Below, one piece after another: positions 42,118 to 51,148 of a stretch of DNA of 64,000 nucleotides. The notes beneath the pieces were generated by a model. The model had not been told where the DNA came from and did not search any database. It saw only the letters and a program-made list of their open reading frames with translations. How positions within the stretch are numbered: the stretch's first letter is position 1; each line of letters opens with the position of its first letter. Origin of the DNA: CAWIXB01 sp963839955 (GTDB taxonomy: Bacteria; Actinomycetota; Actinomycetes; JACCUZ01); NCBI GenBank assembly GCA_963839955.1, contig CAWIXB010000001.1, forward strand, positions 1 through 64,000, read 5' to 3'. A program made the translations under genes and the position numbers.

Positions 42118-43140
42118 ATGCCGATCGCTACCCCCGACGTCTACGCCGACATGCTCGACCGCGCCAAGGCCGGTGCGTTCGCCTACCCGGCGATCAACGT
42201 GACGTCGTCGCAGACGCTCAACGCCGCGCTGCGTGGCTTCGCCGACGCCGAGAGCGACGGGATCGTGCAGATCTCGACCGGCGGCGCCGAGTACCTCTCC
42301 GGCGCGACCGTGAAGGACATGGTGGTTGGTGCGCAGGCGCTGGCCGAGTTCGCCCACCATGTGGCGAAGCGCTATCCGGTCAACATCGCGCTGCACACCG
42401 ACCACTGTCCGAAGGACAAGCTCGACGGCTACATGCGCCCGCTGATCGCGATCTCACAGGAACGGGTCGCCGACGGGCGTGAGCCGCTGTTCCAGTCGCA
42501 CATGTGGGACGGGTCGGCCGTCGAGCTGGAGGAGAACCTCACCATCGCCGCCGAGCTGCTCAAGGAGTGCGCCAAGGCGAAGATCGTGATGGAGATGGAG
42601 ATCGGCGTCGTCGGCGGCGAGGAGGACGGCGTCGCCAACGAGATCAACGAGAAGCTGTACACGACGCCGGGCGACGCGCTGCGCACGGTCGAGGTGCTGG
42701 GGGCGGGCGAGAACGGCCGCTACATTCTGGCCGCGACGTTCGGCAACGTGCATGGCGTCTACAAGCCCGGCAACGTCAAGCTGCGTCCGCCGATCCTCAA
42801 GGAGATCCAGGACGAGGTGGGCGCGAAGATCGGTCGCGAAAAGCCGTTCGACCTGGTCTTCCACGGCGGCTCCGGGTCGCTGCTCGAGGAGATCCGGGAA
42901 ACCCTCGACTACGGCGTGGTGAAGATGAACGTCGACACCGACACGCAGTACGCCTTCACCCGGCCGATCGCCGACGCGATGTTCCGCAACTACGACGGCG
43001 TGCTCAAGGTCGACGACGAGGTCGGCAACAAGAAGCAGTACGACCCGCGCACCTACGGCAAGGCCGCCGAGTCCGGCATGGCCGCCCGCGTCGTCAAAGC
43101 CTGCGAGGACCTCCGCTCCACCGGCACCACCGCCCACTGA
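42118..43140 (+). CDS. fbaA: Class II fructose-bisphosphate aldolase
   Basis: 340 residues. It cleaves fructose 1,6-bisphosphate to two triose phosphates in glycolysis and gluconeogenesis. The zinc-binding HTDHCPKDKLDGYMRPL and EMEIGVVGGEEDGV and FGNVHGVYKPGNVKLRPPIL, DLVFHGGSGS, and GVVKMNVDTDTQYAF are all present, as in the FbaA (class IIa) branch. GGAG lies before the ATG at 42118; an upstream extension reads through leader sequence. Followed closely by a DUF3151 gene, the usual actinobacterial neighbour. Confidence 0.95.
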   Translation: MPIATPDVYADMLDRAKAGAFAYPAINVTSSQTLNAALRGFADAESDGIVQISTGGAEYLSGATVKDMVVGAQALAEFAHHVAKRYPVNIALHTDHCPKDKLDGYMRPLIAISQERVADGREPLFQSHMWDGSAVELEENLTIAAELLKECAKAKIVMEMEIGVVGGEEDGVANEINEKLYTTPGDALRTVEVLGAGENGRYILAATFGNVHGVYKPGNVKLRPPILKEIQDEVGAKIGREKPFDLVFHGGSGSLLEEIRETLDYGVVKMNVDTDTQYAFTRPIADAMFRNYDGVLKVDDEVGNKKQYDPRTYGKAAESGMAARVVKACEDLRSTGTTAH

Positions 43141-43151
43141 CCCTCTTCTGA

Positions 43152-43577
43152 ATGGCGAGCATGACGCCGAACGAGAACCTGCTGGGTGGGCCGGAGCCGA
43201 CGCTGCTCCCCGAGGAGCCCGGCCCGAGAGACCTGCTGGCCGCCGGCACCGATCCCGCCGCCGTCGCGGCCGCCCACCCTGCGTCGACGCTGGCCTGGGC
43301 CAGCCTGGCCGAGCAGGCGCTCGACGGCGGGCGCACCATCGAGGGCTACGCCTACGCCCGCACCGGCTACCACCGGGGGCTCGACGCGCTGCGACGCAAC
43401 GGCTGGCATGGGCACGGGCCGGTGCCCTGGGAGCACGAGCCCAACCAGGGGTTCCTGCGCGCGCTGGCCTGTCTGGCCAGGGCCGCCGCCGACATCGAGG
43501 AGACCGCCGAGGCCGAGCGCTGCCGGGAGTTCCTCGCCGACAGCAGCCCCACGGCCGCCGCCACGCTGCTCCGCTGA
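43152..43577 (+). CDS. DUF3151 domain protein
   Basis: 141 residues. NLLGGPEPTLLPEEPGPRDL, ASLAEQALDGGRTIEGYAYA and GYHRGLDALRRNGWHGHGPV and PWEHEPNQGFLRALACLARA match the actinobacterial DUF3151 family. It is predicted to be an all-helical cytoplasmic protein without known function; the constant link to fbaA suggests a role near central metabolism. Start is ATG 43152, or ATG 43161 three codons later; neither has a clear ribosome-binding site. Confidence 0.87.
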   Translation: MASMTPNENLLGGPEPTLLPEEPGPRDLLAAGTDPAAVAAAHPASTLAWASLAEQALDGGRTIEGYAYARTGYHRGLDALRRNGWHGHGPVPWEHEPNQGFLRALACLARAAADIEETAEAERCREFLADSSPTAAATLLR

Positions 43578-43638
43578 CGCCAGTCACCTGAGCCGCGTGA
43601 GACGCCGGGACGCATCCCGAGACGAGGAGACCTGCCCC

Positions 43639-44796
43639 TTGGGCGACCAGGAAACGGAGCTGCGCCGCCGCCTCGAAGTGGTGATCGGGACGCCCTTCAC
43701 CGAAGGCAACGCGCTGACAGTCCTGCGCAACGGCGACCAGATCTTCCCCGCCATGCTCGAGGCGATCCGCGCCGCCGAGGAGACGGTCGACCTGATGACC
43801 TTCGTCTACTGGCGTGGCGACATCGCACGCGAGTTCGCGACTCTCATGAGCGAACGGGCGCAGCGAGGGCTGCGGGTGCGGCTGCTCATCGACGCGCTGG
43901 GTGGGCGTCTCATCGAGAGCGACCTGGTGAAACAGATGGACGGCGCCGGCGTACAGGTCGAGTGGTTCCGCCGGCCGTTGCTCAAGTCGCCCTTCAAGTC
44001 CAATCACCGTTTGCACCGCAAGATTTGCGTCGTCGACGGGCGGATTGCCTTCACCGGCGGCGTAGGAATCGCCGAGGAATGGTGCGGTGACGCACGCAAC
44101 GAACGTGAGTGGCGTGACACGCACCTGCGGGTCGAGGGGCCGGCCGTCGACGGCCTCCAGTCGGCGTTCATCCAGAACTGGGCCGAGAGCGGGCGGCCGC
44201 TGTACGGCGATCGCGACACGTTCCCCGTCCAACGACAAGCGGGGTCCTCGACCGTCCAGATCGTGCGAGGCTCCGCGAGCCTCGGCTGGGACGACATGCA
44301 GTCGGCGTTTCACGTGATGCTGAGCTCCGCGACCGAACGGTTGCGCATCGCCACGGCGTACTTCGCTCCCGACGACGACTTCCTCGAGACCCTGTGCGCC
44401 GCGCCAGCAAGAGGTGTCGAGGTCGACCTCCTGTTGCCCGGCCCGCACGCCGACAAGCGGGTCTGTCAACTGGCCAGCGAGTCGGTCTTCGCTCGGCTGG
44501 TGAGCTGTGGCGTCCGGGTCTGGACGTTCCAGCCGTCGATGATGCACGCCAAGGTGATGACGGTCGACGGCATCGCGGCAGTCGTCGGTTCGTCGAACTT
44601 CAATCGGCGTTCGCTCGACCACGACGAAGAGGTGGTCCTCATCGCCCTCGACCCCGAGGTCACCGCCACCCTCGATTCCCACCTCGACGACGACTTCGGC
44701 CGCAGCGAGCAGATCGACCTGTCTCGGTGGGAGAACCGCTCCCGCGCACAGCGGATCCTGGAAACCGGTACAAAACCCATACGGCGGTGGCTCTAG
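43639..44796 (+). CDS. Phospholipase-D-type phosphatidyltransferase (cardiolipin synthase-like)
   Basis: 385 residues. Two HKD motifs are intact: HRKICVVDGRIAFTGGVG (about residue 125) and HAKVMTVDGIAAVVGSSNFN (about 302). It has no clear membrane helices, unlike classic Cls, so it may be a soluble or peripheral enzyme like ClsB. The likely role is phosphatidyl transfer in lipid synthesis. The TTG at 43639 is chosen because GAGGAG lies nine bases upstream and no ATG fits. The stop overlaps that of the convergent lipid-kinase gene in a shared CTAG. Confidence 0.85.
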   Translation: MGDQETELRRRLEVVIGTPFTEGNALTVLRNGDQIFPAMLEAIRAAEETVDLMTFVYWRGDIAREFATLMSERAQRGLRVRLLIDALGGRLIESDLVKQMDGAGVQVEWFRRPLLKSPFKSNHRLHRKICVVDGRIAFTGGVGIAEEWCGDARNEREWRDTHLRVEGPAVDGLQSAFIQNWAESGRPLYGDRDTFPVQRQAGSSTVQIVRGSASLGWDDMQSAFHVMLSSATERLRIATAYFAPDDDFLETLCAAPARGVEVDLLLPGPHADKRVCQLASESVFARLVSCGVRVWTFQPSMMHAKVMTVDGIAAVVGSSNFNRRSLDHDEEVVLIALDPEVTATLDSHLDDDFGRSEQIDLSRWENRSRAQRILETGTKPIRRWL

Positions 44797-45680
44797 GCGG
44801 GCGTGACCAGCGTCCACGCGCCGGGCTCGACCGTCCACTCCCGGTCGGTCACCGGCCCGCTCAGCTCGCCGTCCGCGTTGACCGGGAACGGCTGCCCGCT
44901 CACCCGCACCCGGCGGGCGCGCACGTGGTGTACGTCGGGCCGGTCGACGTGCAGGCCGCGCCGTAGCCCGGCGCCGTAGCCCACCCGAGCGACCGGTCCG
45001 ACGGCCTCCGACACGATCAGGTCGACCAACCCGTCGTCGGGCCGCGCGCCCGGCGTCATCTGTGCGCCGCCCCCGATCGAGCTGCCGAGGCCGAGCCCCA
45101 CCATCAGCACCGGCCGGTCGACGTCGACGATCACCCGGTCGTCGGCCTCCACGCGCAGCCGCCACCCGCGCGTGCGCACTCCGGCGACCACCCCGCCGAC
45201 GGCGTACGCCGCCTTGCCGATCGTCGGCTTCAGCCGCTCGCCCTGCGCCGCGGCCTCCGCGCCGATCCCCACGTGCACCGCGTTGACGACGATGCCGTCC
45301 TGGTCGTCGACCAGCAGCTCCATCGCCCGGGTCTGGTCGCCGAGCACCACCCAGGCCGCCTCGGCGGGCGAGAGCGGTATGCCGACTGCGCGGGCCAGGT
45401 CGTTGCCGGTGCCCATGGGCAGCAGCCCCAGGGGGTCGTCGACGCTGAGCTCGCCGCGCTGGCGCAGCACGGCCACCGCGGCATGCACCGACCCGTCGCC
45501 GCCCGCGATCACCAGCGAGCGCCCGTCGCGCGCAGCGAGCAGCTCCGAGAGGTCGTCAGGGGACGCAGATGCCTCGACCCGGACGTCGGCGCGACGGCCC
45601 AGGACGGCCAGAGCCGCGTCGACCTGGTCCTGCTGGGCCGACCCCGCCGATGCGTTCGTGACCACCAATAGTCGCTTCAA
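44793..45680 (-). CDS. Diacylglycerol/lipid kinase, DagK/YegS family
   Basis: 295 residues. The N-terminus KRLLVVTNASAGSAQQDQVD and the nucleotide signature VIAGGDGSVHAAVAVLRQRG plus PLGLLPMGTGNDLARAVGIP define the family. It phosphorylates diacylglycerol or a related lipid with ATP. The C-terminal DDGLVDLIVSEAVG and NADGELSGPVTD are also typical. The TTG at 45680 is preferred, with GGAGAGG four bases upstream; ATG 45710 lacks one. It is convergent with the phosphatidyltransferase and divergent from purA, so the local lipid pair shares an end. Confidence 0.85.
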   Translation of the reverse strand: MKRLLVVTNASAGSAQQDQVDAALAVLGRRADVRVEASASPDDLSELLAARDGRSLVIAGGDGSVHAAVAVLRQRGELSVDDPLGLLPMGTGNDLARAVGIPLSPAEAAWVVLGDQTRAMELLVDDQDGIVVNAVHVGIGAEAAAQGERLKPTIGKAAYAVGGVVAGVRTRGWRLRVEADDRVIVDVDRPVLMVGLGLGSSIGGGAQMTPGARPDDGLVDLIVSEAVGPVARVGYGAGLRRGLHVDRPDVHHVRARRVRVSGQPFPVNADGELSGPVTDREWTVEPGAWTLVTPA

Positions 45681-45761
45681 GTAGCCTCTCCTGACAGAGC
45701 CCTCGTGCATGCGCGCCCCGCGTCCTGCCGGGGGCCGTCGTACGAGAGAGGTGCATCCGCT

Positions 45762-47048
45762 ATGCCGGCCATCGCGCTCGTCGGCGCCCAATGGGGCGAC
45801 GAGGGCAAGGGTAAGGCCACCGACGCGATGGGCTCCAGCGTTGATTTCGTGGTGAAGTACAACGGCGGCAACAACGCCGGGCATACCATCGTCGTCGACG
45901 GCGAGAAATACGCCCTCCACCTGCTGCCCGCCGGCATCCTCACGGCCACCTGCACACCGGTCATCGGCAACGGCGTCGTCATCGATCCCAACGTGCTCTT
46001 CGAGGAGATCGACGCGCTCGAGGCCCGCGGTGTCGACACCTCGCGGCTGCTCGTCAGCGCCGACGCCCACCTGATCGCGTCCTACCACCGCGTCGTCGAC
46101 CAGGTCACCGAACGCTTCCTTGGCAAGGCCCGCCTGGGCACGACCGGGCGTGGCATCGGTCCGGCCTACGCCGACAAGATGTCGCGCGTCGGCGTGCGCG
46201 TGCAGGACCTCTTCGACGAGAAGATCCTGCGACAGAAGGTCGACGCGGCACTGGAGCAGAAGAACCATCTGCTCGTAAAGGTCTTCAACCGGCGCGCCAT
46301 AACGGTCGACGAGGTGGTCGACGAGTTCCTGCCGTACGCCGAGCGACTGCACCCTCACGTGGTCGACGCCGGACTCGTCCTCGGCCGGGCTCTCGACGAA
46401 GGTCGTACGGTTCTGCTCGAGGGCGGACAGGCGACGATGCTCGACGTCGACCACGGCACCTATCCGTTCGTCACGTCGTCGAACCCGACGACCGGCGGCG
46501 CGTGCACGGGATCCGGCATCCCCCCGACCCGCATCGACCGGGTGATCGCGGTCGTCAAGGCATACACGACGCGCGTCGGTTCGGGGCCGTTCCCCACCGA
46601 GCTGCTCGACGCCGACGGCGAGAGGCTGCGCGCGGACGGAGCGGAGTTCGGCACGACGACAGGACGGCCGCGCCGATGCGGCTGGTACGACGCCGTGATC
46701 GCGCGATACGCGGCGCGTGTCAACGGGGTCACCGACTTCGTGCTCACCAAGCTCGACGTGCTCACCGGGTGGGAGCGCATCCCCGTCTGCGTCGGCTACA
46801 CCGTCGGGGGCACGACGTACGACGAGATGCCGATGACGCAGACCGACTTCCACCATGCGGTCCCCGTCTATGAGCACCTCGAAGGCTGGGCGGACGACAT
46901 CACCGGCGCCCGCAAGGTCGAAGACCTGCCGAAGACGGCGCAGACCTACGTGAAGGCGCTCGAGGAGATGTCGGGCGCCCCGATCTCGGCCATCGGCGTC
47001 GGCCCCGGACGCGACCAGACAGTCGTCGTCCGCGACCTGCTCGGCTGA
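45762..47048 (+). CDS. purA: Adenylosuccinate synthetase
   Basis: 428 residues. It joins IMP and aspartate with GTP to form adenylosuccinate, first step to AMP. GAQWGDEGKGKATDAMG is the GTP loop; YNGGNNAGHTIVVDGEKY, LGTTGRGIGPAYADKMSRVG, GPFPTELLDADG, GTTTGRPRRCGWYDAVIARY and TKLDVLTGWERIPVCVGYTV are signature regions. ATG at 45762 with GAGAGAGG upstream. purB, the next step, lies 14 kb away in the same direction, and purD lies between. Confidence 0.97.
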   Translation: MPAIALVGAQWGDEGKGKATDAMGSSVDFVVKYNGGNNAGHTIVVDGEKYALHLLPAGILTATCTPVIGNGVVIDPNVLFEEIDALEARGVDTSRLLVSADAHLIASYHRVVDQVTERFLGKARLGTTGRGIGPAYADKMSRVGVRVQDLFDEKILRQKVDAALEQKNHLLVKVFNRRAITVDEVVDEFLPYAERLHPHVVDAGLVLGRALDEGRTVLLEGGQATMLDVDHGTYPFVTSSNPTTGGACTGSGIPPTRIDRVIAVVKAYTTRVGSGPFPTELLDADGERLRADGAEFGTTTGRPRRCGWYDAVIARYAARVNGVTDFVLTKLDVLTGWERIPVCVGYTVGGTTYDEMPMTQTDFHHAVPVYEHLEGWADDITGARKVEDLPKTAQTYVKALEEMSGAPISAIGVGPGRDQTVVVRDLLG

Positions 47049-47051
47049 CCA

Positions 47052-47669
47052 GTGGCCGGGGCTCCTCAAGCGCGGGCACTGGTCGGGCGGGTGGTGCGGC
47101 TCGACCCGGTGCAGGTCGAGCACGCGGCGGCGTTGTTCGCGGCGCTGGACGACGAGCGGGTCTGGGCCAAGGGGTACGGCGGTGGGCCGGCGGGTCGGCC
47201 GCGTGACCAGGTCGACATGCTCGCGCGGGTGACCGGGATGGTCGAAGCCGCCCGCGAGGGCCGGCAGGCCTACCTCGTCCGGCTCTGCGCCGGGACGGAG
47301 CTCGGCCGCGCGGGCACCGTCGTCGGCACCAGCAGCCTGGGCGACTGGGACCTGGCCAACGAGCGGGTGCACCTCGGGTGGACGGCGTACGGCCCGCGGT
47401 GGTGGGGGACGGCCGTCAATGCCGAGACCAAGCTGCTGATGCTCGGGCACGCGTTCGACGACTGCGGGTTCGGGCGGGTGAAGATCCAGACCGACGGGGT
47501 CAACGATCGGTCGCAGGCGGCGATCGCGCGTCTGGGCGCGACTCGCGAGGGCGTGCTGCGCCGCCACCAGCGCCGGGCCGACGGGACGTTCCGGGACACC
47601 GTCGTGTTCTCGGTGCTGCGCGACGAGTGGCCGACGGTGCGCCAGGCCCTGCTCGACCGGCTCGGCTGA
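47052..47669 (+). CDS. GNAT-family N-acetyltransferase (RimJ/RimL type)
   Basis: 205 residues. VVRLDPVQVEHAAALFAALD at the start, GTSSLGDWDLANERVHLGWT in the middle, then GFGRVKIQTDGVNDRSQAAI and ARLGATREGVLRRHQRRADG are typical of RimJ/RimL acetyltransferases. Substrate unknown; related proteins acetylate N-termini or antibiotics. The GTG start lies three bases after the purA stop, so it is probably co-transcribed. A strong 23-bp hairpin follows. Confidence 0.85.
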   Translation: MAGAPQARALVGRVVRLDPVQVEHAAALFAALDDERVWAKGYGGGPAGRPRDQVDMLARVTGMVEAAREGRQAYLVRLCAGTELGRAGTVVGTSSLGDWDLANERVHLGWTAYGPRWWGTAVNAETKLLMLGHAFDDCGFGRVKIQTDGVNDRSQAAIARLGATREGVLRRHQRRADGTFRDTVVFSVLRDEWPTVRQALLDRLG

Positions 47670-47694
47670 GGCGCGCCTCTCGGCGTACGACAAC

Positions 47695-47748
47695 AGGCGC
47701 AGCAGTGCCTCAACAGGCGGCCAGACCTGTTGAGGCACTGCTGCGCCT
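47695..47748 (+). terminator. Perfect 23-bp hairpin after the GNAT gene
   Basis: Bases 47695-47717 and 47726-47748 are exact reverse complements with an 8-base loop (the left arm begins AGGCGCAGCAGTGCC). It is 26 bases past the GNAT stop and 43 bases before the next start. It is a strong terminator for the purA operon, and its perfection and length also fit a REP-type palindrome. Confidence 0.8.
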
Positions 47749-47791
47749 ACCTAACGTGGTCGACTCGCGGCGGCGGCAATAGAGTCGGGGG

Positions 47792-49144
47792 GTGACGAGC
47801 CGAGAGGATGGGGAGCGGACCTACCAGCTCGACCGGGCGCATGTGTTCCACTCCTGGTCGGCCCAGTCGCTGATCTCGCCGATGGTGATCAGCCGGGCCG
47901 AGAACGTCCACGTCTGGGACCACGAGGGCCGGCGCTACCTCGACTTCGCCTCGCAGCTGGTCAACGTCAACATCGGCCACCAGCACCCGAAGGTGGTCGA
48001 GGCCATCCGGGCCCAGGCCGAGCGCCTCTGCACGGTCGCCCCGCAGCACGCGAACGACCAGCGGTCCGAGGCCGCCCGGCTCATCTCCGAGGTGGCGCCC
48101 GCAGACCTCGACAAGGTCTTCTTCACCAACGGCGGCGCCGACGCGATCGAGAACGCCGTACGCATGGCTCGACTGCACACCGGTCGCCACAAGGTGCTCA
48201 CGGCCTACCGCAGCTACCACGGCAACACGACCACGGCGATCCAGATGACCGGCGACCCGCGCCGCTGGCCCAACGACGGCGGGGCCACCGGCGTCGTGCA
48301 CTTCTTCGGCCCCTATCCCTACCGCTCACCGTTCTGGTCGAGCTCGCCGGAAGAGGAGTGTGCCCGCGCCCTCGAGCACCTCGAGCAGGTCGTCGCGTTC
48401 GAAGGTCCGGCGACGATCGCCGCCATCGTCCTCGAGACCATCCCGGGCACCGCGGGCGTCCTCGTCCCTCCCGACGGCTACCTCGCGGGCGTGCGGGAGA
48501 TCTGCGACCGCCACGGCATCGTCTACGTCGCCGACGAGGTGATGGCCGGCTTCGGGCGGGCGGGCGAGTGGTTCGCCGTCGACCACTGGGACGTCGCCCC
48601 CGACCTCATCACCTTCGCCAAGGGCTCGAACTCCGGCTACGTCCCGCTCGGCGGCGTCGTCATATCCGCACCCATCGCGGCGACATTCGCGGAGCGCGTC
48701 TTCCCCGGTGGGCTCACCTACTCGGGTCACCCACTCGCGTGCGCCGCCGTGGTCGCGAGCATCAACGCGATGCGCGACGAGGGCATCGTCGAGAACGCCG
48801 CGCAGATCGGCGAGACGGTGCTGGGCCCCGGACTGCGCGAGCTGGCCGAGCGCCACCCCAGCGTCGGTGAGGTGCGCGGGCTCGGCGTCTTCTGGGCGCT
48901 CGACCTGGTCAAGGACCGCGGGACGCGCGAGATGCTCGTCCCCTACAACGCCGCCGGCGACGCGAACCGCCCGATGGCCGCGCTCGTGATGGCGTGCAAG
49001 GAACGCGGGCTGCTGCCGTTCGTCAACCACAACCGGCTGCACGTCGTGCCGCCCTGCACCATCTCGTCGGCCGAGGCCAAGGAGGGCCTCGCGATCCTCG
49101 ACGAGGCGCTCGGTGTCGCCGACCAGCACACATCGGCTCGTTGA
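47792..49144 (+). CDS. Class III PLP-dependent aminotransferase
   Basis: 450 residues. The family's cofactor elements are FFTNGGADAIENAVRMARLH, RSYHGNTTTAIQMTGD, VYVADEVMAGFGRAGEWFAV and the PLP lysine in LITFAKGSNSGYVPLGGVVI, with GLTYSGHPLACAAVVASINA. The beginning SLISPMVISRAENVHVWDHE resembles taurine or beta-alanine:pyruvate transaminases. It probably moves an omega-amino group to pyruvate or 2-oxoglutarate; the substrate is not fixed. GTG start with TAGAGT six bases upstream, so probably leaderless. Confidence 0.83.
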   Translation: MTSREDGERTYQLDRAHVFHSWSAQSLISPMVISRAENVHVWDHEGRRYLDFASQLVNVNIGHQHPKVVEAIRAQAERLCTVAPQHANDQRSEAARLISEVAPADLDKVFFTNGGADAIENAVRMARLHTGRHKVLTAYRSYHGNTTTAIQMTGDPRRWPNDGGATGVVHFFGPYPYRSPFWSSSPEEECARALEHLEQVVAFEGPATIAAIVLETIPGTAGVLVPPDGYLAGVREICDRHGIVYVADEVMAGFGRAGEWFAVDHWDVAPDLITFAKGSNSGYVPLGGVVISAPIAATFAERVFPGGLTYSGHPLACAAVVASINAMRDEGIVENAAQIGETVLGPGLRELAERHPSVGEVRGLGVFWALDLVKDRGTREMLVPYNAAGDANRPMAALVMACKERGLLPFVNHNRLHVVPPCTISSAEAKEGLAILDEALGVADQHTSAR

Positions 49145-49172
49145 GCGGGCCGCGACAGGCTAGCGTCGCCCT

Positions 49173-49733
49173 GTGACGTACGACATCTTCTTCGTCCGCC
49201 GGGAGCCGGGGCAGTCCTTCGAGGAGGCGCTCGAGGCCGGCGACGACGACGACGTCGCCGAGCCCGGTCCGTTCACCGCGACCGAGCGGGAGCAGTGGGA
49301 GCGCATCCTGGTGCGCGCCCGGCAGATTCTCGGCGAGGTGGACGTCATCGCCGACGACTTCACCCGAGAGCTCAGCAACCCTGCGACCGGCATCGAGCTG
49401 GCGTTCTCCAGTGGCGAGGCGCAGCTGCGGCTCCCCCACTCCCACGCCGGCGGCAGCGACATGGACGTGATGTCCAAGCTCCACGCGCTCGCCCGCATGG
49501 TCGAGACGGTGACCGATCTCGAGGGCTACGACCCGCAGCTCCAGGAGCCGCTGTCCGACCTCCGCCGCACCGGCCCGATCCCCGTGGTTCCACCCGCGCC
49601 GAGCGAGCGCGACGAGGACGACGGCCCCGACCGCAGTGCGGCCACGACAACTGCCCGCGAGCCGATGCCACCCGCGGCCACGGGCGACAGCGGCCGGATC
49701 GCGCGACGCTGGTGGGAGTTCTGGCGCCGGTGA
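49173..49733 (+). CDS. Conserved actinobacterial-type protein of unknown function, just upstream of purD
   Basis: 186 residues. The start TYDIFFVRREPGQSFEEALE and the helical stretch REQWERILVRARQILGEVDV are followed by ELSNPATGIELAFSSGEAQL and GGSDMDVMSKLHALARMVET. The C-terminal third is low-complexity with Pro, Asp and Ala and ends in RIARRWWEFWRR. No signal peptide. I do not recognise the family. TAGCGT six bases before the GTG predicts a leaderless mRNA. The stop overlaps the purD start (GTGA), so purD translation is coupled to it. Confidence 0.7.
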   Translation: MTYDIFFVRREPGQSFEEALEAGDDDDVAEPGPFTATEREQWERILVRARQILGEVDVIADDFTRELSNPATGIELAFSSGEAQLRLPHSHAGGSDMDVMSKLHALARMVETVTDLEGYDPQLQEPLSDLRRTGPIPVVPPAPSERDEDDGPDRSAATTTAREPMPPAATGDSGRIARRWWEFWRR

Positions 49734-50992
49734 GGGTCCTCGTCATCGGGAACGGCGCCCGCGAGCACGCCCTGGTCCGTGCGCTGCACGCCGACGCCGA
49801 CGTCTCCTCGATCGTCTGCGCTCCCGGCAACGCCGGCATCGCCGAGCTCGCCGAGCTCGTCCCGGTGGACGTCGCCGACGCGGACGCCGTGGCCGACCTC
49901 GCCGTCGCCCAGCGGGCCGACCTGGTCGTCGTGGGACCGGAGGTGCCGCTCGTCGCCGGCGCCGCCGACGCCGTGCGCGCCCGTGGCATCGACTGCTTCG
50001 GCCCGTCGGCCGCGGCCGCCCGGCTGGAGGGGTCGAAGGCGTTCGCGAAGGAGGTCATGGCGGCCGCGGGTGTCCCGACGGCGCGCTCGTCGGTGTGCAC
50101 CACCAAGGAGGAGGCGCTGGCGGCGCTCGACGCGTTCGGCCCGCCGTACGTCGTGAAGGACGACGGCCTCGCTGCCGGCAAGGGCGTCGTGGTCACCGAC
50201 GACCGTGACGCCGCGCTGACGCACGCCACTACCTGCGAGCGGGTCGTCATCGAGGAGTTCCTCGACGGCCCCGAGGTGTCGCTCTTCGCCCTTGTCGACG
50301 GTGCGACCGTCCTGCCGCTGGAGCCCGCGCAGGACTTCAAGCGCGTCGGCGACGGCGACAGCGGTCCCAACACCGGTGGCATGGGCGCCTACTCCCCGCT
50401 GCCGTGGGCGCCGCCCGATCTCGTCGACGACGTACGCCGGTCGGTGCTCGAGCCGACGGTGGCGGAGATGCGCCGCCGAGGCACGCCGTTCGCCGGCCTG
50501 CTCTACGCCGGGCTGGCGCTGACCTCGCGCGGCGTGCGTGTCATCGAGTTCAACGTGCGCTTCGGCGACCCGGAGACCCAGGTGGTGCTGGCCCGGCTGC
50601 ATACGCCGCTGGCCGGCCTGCTGCGCGCCGCGGCCACCGGCCGGCTCGGCGAGGTCGCGGCGCTGCAGTGGTCGGCCGGAGCCGCCGTGACCGTCGTGCT
50701 CGCCGCCGAGGGCTACCCGGTGGCAGCCGTCGTGGGCGGCGCGGTCGAGGGTCTGGCCGAGGCCGCCGACGTGGCGGGGGCGGCGGTCCTGCACGCCGGG
50801 ACCCGGCGCGACGAGGCAGGCCGGGTCATCGCCGCGGGTGGCCGGGTGCTCTCCGTGGTGGGCACCGGACCCGACGTACCCGCGGCCCGCGAGCGGGCGT
50901 ACGACGCGCTGGCGCGGGTGCGCCTGACCGGCGGCCACCACCGCGGCGACATCGCCGCGGCGATCGGCGTCAGCCGGCAGCGCAGCGGGTAA
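49730..50992 (+). CDS. purD: Phosphoribosylamine-glycine ligase (GAR synthetase)
   Basis: 420 residues. Second step of purine synthesis, joining phosphoribosylamine and glycine with ATP. VLVIGNGAREHALVRALHAD, the ATP-grasp region VKDDGLAAGKGVVVTDDRDA, DGDSGPNTGGMGAYSPLPWA and VIEFNVRFGDPETQVVLARL are the family signatures. The GTG start overlaps the stop of the upstream unknown gene. purD is often followed directly by purB in actinobacteria; here a 10-kb transport block lies between. Confidence 0.96.
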   Translation: MRVLVIGNGAREHALVRALHADADVSSIVCAPGNAGIAELAELVPVDVADADAVADLAVAQRADLVVVGPEVPLVAGAADAVRARGIDCFGPSAAAARLEGSKAFAKEVMAAAGVPTARSSVCTTKEEALAALDAFGPPYVVKDDGLAAGKGVVVTDDRDAALTHATTCERVVIEEFLDGPEVSLFALVDGATVLPLEPAQDFKRVGDGDSGPNTGGMGAYSPLPWAPPDLVDDVRRSVLEPTVAEMRRRGTPFAGLLYAGLALTSRGVRVIEFNVRFGDPETQVVLARLHTPLAGLLRAAATGRLGEVAALQWSAGAAVTVVLAAEGYPVAAVVGGAVEGLAEAADVAGAAVLHAGTRRDEAGRVIAAGGRVLSVVGTGPDVPAARERAYDALARVRLTGGHHRGDIAAAIGVSRQRSG

Positions 50993-51092
50993 AGAGCCCC
51001 GCGAGGCGGCCCGAGCAGGGCGGCCGCCCCACGTTCGGGCCGGGGTCGAGCCAATCGGGTAGTGCCCGAGATGTTTGACTTGCAACAAATGT

Positions 51093-51102
51093 CTGTATAC
51101 AG
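51093..51102 (+). promoter_or_regulatory. GntR operator candidate CTGTATACAG
   Basis: A perfect 10-bp palindrome 47-56 bases upstream of the peptide-transport operon start. It follows a -35-like TTGACT at 51075-51080 and would overlap the -10 region. FCD-type GntR proteins often bind TGTATACA-like sites. The core CTGTATAC recurs at 59284-59291 next to the gntR gene. Confidence 0.6.
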
Positions 51103-51148
51103 GATACGTTGCACGTCCCGTCGGCTTGGCATGGAGAGAGAGACCCTC

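Noticed and set aside
44793..47738. A 981-codon minus-strand frame covering the lipid kinase, purA and a GNAT gene
   Set aside because: Only the last 295 codons match a family (lipid kinase). The rest is antisense to purA and the GNAT gene and has no recognisable domain.
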